Shown here in pieces: positions 17,442 to 23,067 of a stretch of 64,000 bases of DNA. The stretch spans positions 1-64,000 of the forward strand of contig NZ_JAUQWH010000028.1 of assembly GCF_030757795.1 (NCBI RefSeq), in the 5' to 3' direction. Numbering within the stretch: position 1 is the stretch's first letter; the number at the start of each line of letters is the position of its first letter. The DNA comes from Actinoplanes oryzae (GTDB lineage Bacteria; Actinomycetota; Actinomycetes; Mycobacteriales; Micromonosporaceae). Made by a program: the position numbers and the translations under genes. The notes below the pieces were generated by a model, which worked only from the letters and a program-made list of their open reading frames with translations, searched no databases and was not told where the DNA came from.

Positions 17442-17981
17442 ATGCGATTCCGATCAGCCACCGCAGTCCTGCTGGGTGCCGCGACTCTCTCCGGGTGCAC
17501 GGTCACCGTGCCGCTCTCCCTGCCCTCCCCCTCCTCCACTTCCCGGTCCGCCGCCGGCTCCCCCGCCTCGCCGCCCGCCGGGACCAAGGCCACTCATCCC
17601 GTCACCAAGGCACCGAAGTCCACGAGGGGGAGCTCCGCCCCGGACGGGCCGCGGATCGTCTCTCTGCGGATCGCCCGGCAGCCCAAGTGCGCCGAGGGCA
17701 CGGCGGTCTTCCGCGCCGACCCGGTGCCCCTGGTCCTCGAGTGGAAGATCACGGGCGCGGCCGGCGGCGCGCTGTCGGTGGACGACCCGACCGGCACCCC
17801 CGGCACGTACGGCCCGGTCGGGCGCGAGGGCTCGCAGGAGTTCCTGTTCTCGTGCGCCGGCGAGGTCGGCAGCACGGAGACGCACACCTACACGCTCTAC
17901 ACCACCGGCGACGGCCCGGTGCGATCGAAGACCGTCACCGCCTCAGCCACCGTGCTCGACAAGGGCCCGGGCACCAACTGA
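17442..17981 (+). CDS. Putative lipoprotein of unknown function
   Basis: A 179-residue exported protein. It starts MRFRSATAVLLGAATLSGC, a lipoprotein signal peptide with lipobox LSGC, followed by a Ser/Pro/Thr-rich linker to about residue 65. The ~110-residue C-terminal part has two cysteines, predicted beta-strands (IVSLRIARQPKCAEG, VPLVLEWKITGA) and an Ig-like appearance. No family is recognised. A GTG directly before the ATG is an alternative start. It is followed 29 bp later by another lipoprotein gene. Confidence 0.75.
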   Translation: MRFRSATAVLLGAATLSGCTVTVPLSLPSPSSTSRSAAGSPASPPAGTKATHPVTKAPKSTRGSSAPDGPRIVSLRIARQPKCAEGTAVFRADPVPLVLEWKITGAAGGALSVDDPTGTPGTYGPVGREGSQEFLFSCAGEVGSTETHTYTLYTTGDGPVRSKTVTASATVLDKGPGTN

Positions 17982-18010
17982 CCCCCGTACTTTCGTCCGA
18001 AGGAGCCACC

Positions 18011-18529
18011 GTGCACCACCGCCGCGTGTCCCTGGCCGCCCTCTTCCTCATCGTCGCGCTCGCCGGTGGCTGCGGGGTTCTGACTCCGGCCGCCGGAGGT
18101 ACCGGGCCGGCGCCCGCGTCGACCGCCGCGGACAGCGGGCTGGGTCCGGCCGGCGAGCCGGGCGACCTGCCCGACCCGTGCACCCTGCTCACCGAGGCGC
18201 AGGTCACCGGGCTGACCGGCCGCGAAATCACCCAGGTCGACGAGGACGACGCCGCCGGTGAGCCGACCCGCTACTGCCAGTGGCAGCAGTCCGGCGGCCA
18301 GCTCGACATCTTCCTGACCCGCACCACGCCGGCCGGCTTCGACGCCGCCGTCGCCGAGGGCGAGCCGGTGGACGGCGTCGGCGAGGAGGCCTCCTGGCTC
18401 TCCGGCCACCTGTTCGTCCTCGGCGGCACCGTGCAGCTCGACGTCTACAGCCGCGGCGCCTCCGACGCCCGGAACCTGGCGGACGCGAAGCAGGTGGCGG
18501 CGGCCGTCCTCCCGGCGCTCGGGAAATAA
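18011..18529 (+). CDS. DUF3558-family lipoprotein
   Basis: A 172-residue lipoprotein with signal peptide LAALFLIVALAGGC (lipobox AGGC). The mature part has PCTLLTEAQVTGLTG and RYCQWQQSGGQLDIFLTRT, as in DUF3558 proteins common on actinobacterial cell surfaces; their role is unknown. The RBS GAAGGAG lies five bases before the GTG at 18011, deciding the start within a longer open frame. Probably cotranscribed with the preceding lipoprotein. Confidence 0.82.
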   Translation: MHHRRVSLAALFLIVALAGGCGVLTPAAGGTGPAPASTAADSGLGPAGEPGDLPDPCTLLTEAQVTGLTGREITQVDEDDAAGEPTRYCQWQQSGGQLDIFLTRTTPAGFDAAVAEGEPVDGVGEEASWLSGHLFVLGGTVQLDVYSRGASDARNLADAKQVAAAVLPALGK

Positions 18530-18543
18530 TCTCGAAACACATC

Positions 18544-18572
18544 TTCAATCATCGATGTCCTTCCCCTAGGCT
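18544..18572 (+). promoter_or_regulatory. Candidate promoter of the GH12 cellulase
   Basis: A -35-like TTCAAT (18544-18549) is separated by 17 bp from a -10-like TAGGCT (18567-18572). The predicted start point, near 18579, falls inside the CebR box, which fits repression by steric block. The -35 match is weak. Confidence 0.45.
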
Positions 18573-18574
18573 GA

Positions 18575-18588
18575 TGGGAGCGCTCCCA
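18575..18588. promoter_or_regulatory. CebR operator (perfect CebR box)
   Basis: TGGGAGCGCTCCCA is the exact 14-bp palindrome bound by CebR, the LacI-family repressor of cellobiose/cello-oligosaccharide and cellulase genes in streptomycetes and relatives. It lies 23 bases before the ATG of a GH12 cellulase, so induction by cellobiose is expected. cebR itself is not in the window. Confidence 0.88.
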
Positions 18589-18610
18589 ATCCCCCCTCGA
18601 GGAGAGCCCG

Positions 18611-19354
18611 ATGAAGAGATTCCTCGCCGCCTGCCTGATCGCGGCCGCTAGCGTGACAACCGTGGCCGTGGCCGGCGAAGCACAGGCAGACACCCGCATC
18701 TGCGACCAGTACGGCAGCACGACCATCGGCGGCCGCTACACGGTGATGAACAACCGGTGGGGCACCTCCGCCGAGCAGTGCATCAACGTGACGAGCACCG
18801 GCTTCAGCATCGTCAGCCAGCAGGGCGTCGGGAACACGAGCGGCGCGCCCGTGTCCTATCCGGCGGTCTACTACGGCTGCCACTACGGCAACTGCTCGCC
18901 GGGCTCGGTGTTGCCGCGCCGGGTCAGCGACATCCGGAGCGCCACGAGCAGTGTCAGCTACACGTACGTGGGTGGGGCGACCTATGACGCCGCGTTCGAC
19001 ATCTGGCTGGACCCGACGCCGCGGACCAACGGCGTCAACCAGCAGGAGATCATGATCTGGTTCAACCGCCAGGGCGCCATCCAGCCCATCGGCTCGGTCG
19101 TCGGCAACGCGACCGTCGGCGGCCGCACGTGGCAGGTCTGGCGCGGCAGCAACGGCGCCAACCAGGTCATCTCGTACGTGGCTCCCGCACCCATCTCCAG
19201 CTGGAGCTTCAGCGTCCTGGACTTCATCAACGACGTCCGCAACCGCGGCGCCATCACCAGCTCGTGGTACCTCACCAGCATCCAGGCCGGCTTCGAGCCC
19301 TGGATCGGCGGCGCCGGACTGGCCGTCACCTCCTTCAGCGCCTCGGTGAGCTGA
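18611..19354 (+). CDS. Secreted glycoside hydrolase family 12 (endoglucanase)
   Basis: A 247-residue extracellular enzyme. The signal peptide MKRFLAACLIAAASVTTVAVAG is cleaved near AQA-D. The mature beta-jelly-roll has the GH12 nucleophile in NQQEIMIWF (E146) and the acid/base in QAGFEPWIGG (E229), plus an early CDQYGSTTIGGRYTVMNNRWG segment. It should cleave beta-1,4-glucan or xyloglucan. The protein ends at the catalytic domain with no cellulose-binding module. GAGGAG precedes the ATG and a CebR box overlaps the promoter. The stop codon lies in the first unit of a 27-bp tandem repeat. Confidence 0.92.
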   Translation: MKRFLAACLIAAASVTTVAVAGEAQADTRICDQYGSTTIGGRYTVMNNRWGTSAEQCINVTSTGFSIVSQQGVGNTSGAPVSYPAVYYGCHYGNCSPGSVLPRRVSDIRSATSSVSYTYVGGATYDAAFDIWLDPTPRTNGVNQQEIMIWFNRQGAIQPIGSVVGNATVGGRTWQVWRGSNGANQVISYVAPAPISSWSFSVLDFINDVRNRGAITSSWYLTSIQAGFEPWIGGAGLAVTSFSASVS

Positions 19355-19450
19355 CGGCACGAACGCGCCCCGGCGAGCCGACCGCGCGGACGCGCCCCGG
19401 TGAGCTGACCGGACCCCGAGACCCGATGAGCTGACCGAACCCCGAGACCC
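19345..19450. repeat. Degenerate ~27-bp tandem repeat at the GH12 stop codon
   Basis: The motif TGAGCTGACC and its variants recur at 19347, 19374, 19401 and 19427, a period of 27, 27 and 26 bases. Units 1-3 share CGCGCCCCGG or its remnants, and the last two share ACCCCGAGACCCG. The array begins inside the last codons of the cellulase, so it appears to be an expanded copy of the gene's own 3' end. Confidence 0.7.
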
Positions 19451-19452
19451 GG

Positions 19453-19490
19453 GCCGCCCCGACCGCCGGAGAAACCGGTGCCGGGGCGGC
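19453..19490. terminator. Hairpin terminator between convergent genes
   Basis: GCCGCCCCG and CGGGGCGGC form a nine-base stem, with a second inner CCGG/CCGG pairing around AGAAA, followed by TCGTTCC. It lies between the cellulase and the DUF305 gene, which converge, so it probably acts in both directions. Confidence 0.6.
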
Positions 19491-19563
19491 TCGTTCCAAA
19501 CTCGGGGAGCACGGCAGGCGAGCGCGACACGAGAACGCGGCACGGACAACGCGACTCGCGGAA

Positions 19564-20145
19564 TCACGCGGCCAGCAGGGACCGCATCGAATCGATCTCC
19601 GCGGTCTGCTCGTTGATGACGTGCTTCGCCAGCCCGTGGATGTAGACGTTGGTCCCGCCGCCGGCGAGCAGTGTCCGGGACATGTCGATCGCCCCCTCGT
19701 GATGGTCGATCATCAGCCGCAGGAACAGGCCGGTGGCCTCGCCCGTGCCCGCCCGGTCGAGCGAGCCCAGCTGCGCCTCGCTCAGCATGCCGGGCATGGC
19801 GCCCGCGGCCCGGGCCGGCGGCGCGTTCCAGGCCGCCAGCCACGCGTTCGTCTCGTCGATCTCGCGCTGCTGGTCGTGCGCGATGAAGTCGGCGATCAGC
19901 CGGATCCGCTCCGGGACGCCCGGCTTGGCGAGCAGCGCCCGGCTCATCCGGACGGCCTGCCCGTGATGGTCCGCCATCATCTGCGCGTAGTGCACGTCAG
20001 CACCGGACGGCGCCGCCACGGAGGCGGGCGCTGCCACGGGAGCGGGCGCCGCCGCGGAAGGCGCCTGCCCGTCCCGCGTGGAGAGGGCGAGCACCGCCGC
20101 GCCGGTCACAGCAAGGACCAGCGCGGCGGCGACACGACGGAACAA
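19564..20145 (-). CDS. DUF305 secreted metal-binding protein
   Basis: A 193-residue protein with an N-terminal signal/anchor (AAALVLAVTGAAVLALS), an Ala/Pro linker and two DUF305 helical repeats. Each repeat has a histidine pair: MMADHHGQAVRMS and MIDHHEGAIDMSRTL. The family includes periplasmic copper binders such as CopM. The start is a TTG at 20145, preceded by AGGAA and three bases after the TGA of the amine oxidase core gene, so it is the last gene of that operon. A role in supplying or buffering copper for the oxidase is inferred from context. Confidence 0.83.
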   Translation of the reverse strand: MFRRVAAALVLAVTGAAVLALSTRDGQAPSAAAPAPVAAPASVAAPSGADVHYAQMMADHHGQAVRMSRALLAKPGVPERIRLIADFIAHDQQREIDETNAWLAAWNAPPARAAGAMPGMLSEAQLGSLDRAGTGEATGLFLRLMIDHHEGAIDMSRTLLAGGGTNVYIHGLAKHVINEQTAEIDSMRSLLAA

Positions 20146-20148
20146 GGC

Positions 20149-21480
20149 TCAGTTCCTGGCCGCGGACGAAGGCGGCGTGGAGGGCTCTTCCTCCTCCGGG
20201 TACGGGTTGCCGTTGACGTTCTCGCGACCGTCCGGCGCGATCGGGTTGATCGCCGTGAAGTCGCGCGGTGCCAGGTCGAAGCCCTGCCAGTGCATCGGCA
20301 TCGGGCTCTGGTCCTCGTCGCGCGGCACGTGGTGGAAGCCGACACGCACCCACATCACCGGGTCGGTCATCTTCTCCTTGTTGCTCGCGAAGTCGAGGAC
20401 CGTGTTGATGCCGAGCGGGCACTCCGGGTCCGAGACGTTGTCGGAGGCCCACTTCTCGCAGAGGTTCGCCTGCGTGAAGGTGACGTCCGGCTGCGTCTCC
20501 GGGTGCCCCTCGTACGGGTCGTCGGCCCCGGTCACCAGCTCGTAGGAGCGCTTGTGCCCGTCGGCGTTCGTACTCGCGGGGCTGGCGACCCGCCACCAGC
20601 GGCGGTCGACCTTGTTGAAGCTGCCCTCCTTGGCGATGGTCTTCTTGGTGGTGGTGAGCTTGGCGGCCATCGCGCCCTCGCCGTCGAGCTTGGTGTCGTA
20701 CTGCTCGACGACCTCGCCGCCCTTGCCGCCGATGTTGAAGTCCACCCGCCAGAACGCGCTGTGGTAGTGCATGGTCGCGTAGTCGCGGGCCTGCTTGCCG
20801 ATCGGCCAGCCCCGGTCGGCCTCGGAGTACTCGCCGGGGGCCAGGTCACCGGTCGCGCCGAGACGGGCCGAGATCTGGCCGGTGTCGCCGAGGCGGTACT
20901 CGGTCACGTACTCGTACCAGCCGACCTTGCTGATCGCCCGGAGCACGAGCTCGTGGCCCTGCCGGGAGTAGACCTTCTCGGTCCCCTCGCCCGTCTCCTC
21001 GTCGTACTCGTAGTCGTGCAGGCGGTTCGCCAGGCCCGCCGGCTCCGCGCTGACGCAGAGCAGCTCGCGCTGCTGCGGGTCGGCGCCGCCGTCGGAGCCC
21101 GTACGCGCGGAGCCGCCCTTGCAGTCCTCGCCCGTGAGCGTTTCCATGTTGTAGCTGCCCAGGCCGTACTCGGTGAGGTCGTTGTACTCGGTGTCACCGG
21201 TGTCGTAGGGCACGTTGAGCTGCGCGAGCCGGATGGAGTTGAGCACCTGTACGGGCTCGGGCTGGCGCGGCGAGGACACGTAGACGTTGTTCAGGACCAG
21301 GCCGGCGCGGTCGTTGATGCGCCAGCAGAGCTGCCACGTGGTGCCGTTGGGCAGCGTCTCCTTGACCGTGGCGGCGGCACCGCACGGCGACGGCTCCGGT
21401 GCCGCCTCGGCCCGGCCGGGCGCGACCAGGGCCAGCGAGCCCGTGGCCAGCAGGGTGGCGGCGATGGTACGGAACTTCAT
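20149..21480 (-). CDS. Secreted copper amine oxidase catalytic domain (split enzyme)
   Basis: A 443-residue exported protein (signal peptide ending GRAEA-A) that covers only the catalytic D4 domain of a copper amine oxidase. By comparison with remembered family sequences, the catalytic-base Asp is D101 in YNDLTEYG. The cofactor tyrosine is Y189 in GWYEYVTEY, where the usual preceding Asn is Trp. Copper ligands are H238 and H240 (MHYHSAFWRVDF) and H384 (GFHHVPRDED). The enzyme would oxidise primary amines to aldehyde, NH3 and H2O2. The missing D2/D3 domains appear in the gene 11 bp upstream. Activity is uncertain because of the N-to-W change. Confidence 0.75.
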   Translation of the reverse strand: MKFRTIAATLLATGSLALVAPGRAEAAPEPSPCGAAATVKETLPNGTTWQLCWRINDRAGLVLNNVYVSSPRQPEPVQVLNSIRLAQLNVPYDTGDTEYNDLTEYGLGSYNMETLTGEDCKGGSARTGSDGGADPQQRELLCVSAEPAGLANRLHDYEYDEETGEGTEKVYSRQGHELVLRAISKVGWYEYVTEYRLGDTGQISARLGATGDLAPGEYSEADRGWPIGKQARDYATMHYHSAFWRVDFNIGGKGGEVVEQYDTKLDGEGAMAAKLTTTKKTIAKEGSFNKVDRRWWRVASPASTNADGHKRSYELVTGADDPYEGHPETQPDVTFTQANLCEKWASDNVSDPECPLGINTVLDFASNKEKMTDPVMWVRVGFHHVPRDEDQSPMPMHWQGFDLAPRDFTAINPIAPDGRENVNGNPYPEEEEPSTPPSSAARN

Positions 21481-21491
21481 GCGGCCCTCGT

Positions 21492-22220
21492 TCATGAAAG
21501 GCGGGCGACCTTGCGCCCGGACAGGTCGACAACCACGTCGGTCACGTTGATGAACTGACCGTCGCCGGTCTGCACGATGAGCTGGACACAGCGCTTCTTG
21601 CCGCACTGGGCGGCCCCGGTGTCGGCGGGCTTGGCCTGGTAGATGTGCGCGGTGACGTTCAGCCCCTCCTTGCCGGCGAAGGGCTTGCCGGTGGCCTCGG
21701 CGTACGCGGTCTTGAAGCCGGCGCCGAGCGGATCGGCCAGCAGCAGATCCAGCGCGACGGTCGCCTCCCGCGGCGTGGCCGGCGGCTGCATGCCCGCGGC
21801 GGAGTAGCTGTTGGCCAGCTTGCCGGTCGTCAGGTTGACGACCTGCTTGATGAGCTTGTCGGTCCGGTAGTCGTAGAAGTAGAGCTCCGCCTCCCGGCCG
21901 GCGCCGTCGAGCCCCAGATCGGCCGACAGATACTCGGGGCCGGCCTCGCCGGTCACGCCCCGCGCGTCGGCGGCCAGCTGCGGAGTCAGCGCGGCGGCCC
22001 GGGCCTTGTCCACCTCGGTGGAGGTCAGCGCGTCGCTGCCGGTCCCGGCCGCCGCCTCGGGCACCGGGTCGGGATCGGACACCTTCGGCAGCATGCCCCC
22101 GACCCCCGGGCTCGGGTCGCCCGGCGCCGCGTTCGCCTGCCATGAAGCCACCCCGAAGGCGCTCACGGCGGTGACGGTCGCGATGCCGAGACCCCACCCC
22201 CATTTCCTGTACGAACCCAC
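21492..22220 (-). CDS. Secreted amine-oxidase N-domain-like protein
   Basis: A 242-residue exported protein with an N-terminal membrane segment (WGWGLGIATVTAVSAFGVASW) and cleavage near ANA-A. The mature part has LTSTEVDKARAAAL and two alpha/beta units (REAELYFYDYRTDKLIKQVVNL; VQLIVQTGDGQFINVTDVVVDL) that resemble the D2/D3 domains of copper amine oxidases. A C-x5-C pair (CGKKRC) is present. It precedes the D4-like gene by 11 bp, so the two together equal a normal enzyme. The GTG start at 22220 has GAGGAGG ten bases upstream. The domain call is by resemblance and position. Confidence 0.6.
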   Translation of the reverse strand: MGSYRKWGWGLGIATVTAVSAFGVASWQANAAPGDPSPGVGGMLPKVSDPDPVPEAAAGTGSDALTSTEVDKARAAALTPQLAADARGVTGEAGPEYLSADLGLDGAGREAELYFYDYRTDKLIKQVVNLTTGKLANSYSAAGMQPPATPREATVALDLLLADPLGAGFKTAYAEATGKPFAGKEGLNVTAHIYQAKPADTGAAQCGKKRCVQLIVQTGDGQFINVTDVVVDLSGRKVARLS

Positions 22221-22230
22221 TGTCGACAGT
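22219..22230. promoter_or_regulatory. 12-bp palindrome over the start of the copper operon
   Basis: ACTGTCGACAGT is a perfect palindrome lying between the RBS (22231-22237, reverse strand) and the GTG start codon. A protein bound here, or an RNA hairpin, would block translation or transcription of the amine-oxidase operon. No regulator is identified. Confidence 0.4.
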
Positions 22231-22305
22231 CCTCCTCGGTCTTGATCGGCCCTGAGACCGTGCCGGGTGACCGGTAAGATCGACGTAAAGTGATGTCTGT
22301 CTAGG

Positions 22306-22983
22306 CTAGGGGCGGAAGCGGTAGCCCATCCCCGGCTCGGTCAGCAGGTGGCGCGGGCGCGACGGGTCGTCCTCGAGTTTGCGGCGCAACCGGGCCATGT
22401 ACTGGCGCAGGTAGTTCGTCTCGGTGGAGTACTGCGGGCCCCAGACGTCGTGCAGCAGGGCCCGCTGGCTGAGCAGCTTGCCGGGGTGGCGCAGCAGGTG
22501 CTCGAGGAGCTGCCACTCGGTGGGCGTCAGCCGCACCTCGCCGTCCCCGCGCGTGACGCGGCGCGCGCCCAGGTCGACGGTGGTGGCGCCGACGGCGACC
22601 GTGGGCAGGGCGTCGCCGGGGGCGTGGGCGCGGCGGGTGACCGCCCGGATGCGCGCCAGCAGCTCGTCGATCCCGAAGGGCTTGGTGACGTAGTCGTCGG
22701 CGCCCGCGTCGAGCGCGCCGACCTTGTCGTGGCTCTCGACCCGGCCGGAGAGCACAATGATCGGCACGCCGGTCCAGCCGCGCAGCCCCCGGATCACGTC
22801 GGTGCCGGCCATGTCGGGCAGGCCGAGGTCGAGCACGACGAGGTCGGGGTGCCGGTCGCCGGCCAGCCGCAGCGCCGAGGCACCGTCCGGCGCGGCGTCC
22901 ACCTCGTAGCGCCGGGCGCGCAGGTTGATGGTCAGCGCCCGCACGATCTGCGGCTCGTCGTCGACGACGAGAACGCGCGTCAT
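22306..22983 (-). CDS. kdpE: KdpE response regulator
   Basis: A 225-residue OmpR-family regulator. The receiver has acidic D8, D9, the phosphoacceptor D52 (VVLDLGLPD) and the VTKPF lysine loop. The winged-helix domain ends in NYLRQYMARLRRKLEDDP and GMGYRF, typical of KdpE. It follows kdpD and should activate the kdp operon under K+ limitation or osmotic upshift. The ATG at 22983 has GGAGG eight bases upstream and sits in the first unit of a 44-bp tandem duplication, whose other units also encode an RBS and a start codon. Confidence 0.95.
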   Translation of the reverse strand: MTRVLVVDDEPQIVRALTINLRARRYEVDAAPDGASALRLAGDRHPDLVVLDLGLPDMAGTDVIRGLRGWTGVPIIVLSGRVESHDKVGALDAGADDYVTKPFGIDELLARIRAVTRRAHAPGDALPTVAVGATTVDLGARRVTRGDGEVRLTPTEWQLLEHLLRHPGKLLSQRALLHDVWGPQYSTETNYLRQYMARLRRKLEDDPSRPRHLLTEPGMGYRFRP

Positions 22984-23052
22984 CGCCGGACCTCCGCGAG
23001 CAGGGCGGCGACGAGAACGAGCGTCATCGCCGGACCTCCGCGAGCAGGGCGG
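22965..23052. repeat. 44-bp tandem duplication covering the kdpE start
   Basis: Two 44-bp units (22965-23008, 23009-23052) differ at one base, and the next ~40 bases are a more diverged third copy. Each unit carries GGAGG and a start codon. On the minus strand unit 2 reads MTLVLVAALLAEVRR, ending in a TGA that overlaps the kdpE ATG (ATGA). The third copy reads VTRVPVAALLAEVRR, ending in an ATGA overlap with unit 2. This gives a chain of 15-codon reading frames between kdpD and kdpE. Confidence 0.85.
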
Positions 23053-23067
23053 CGACGGGGACCCGGG

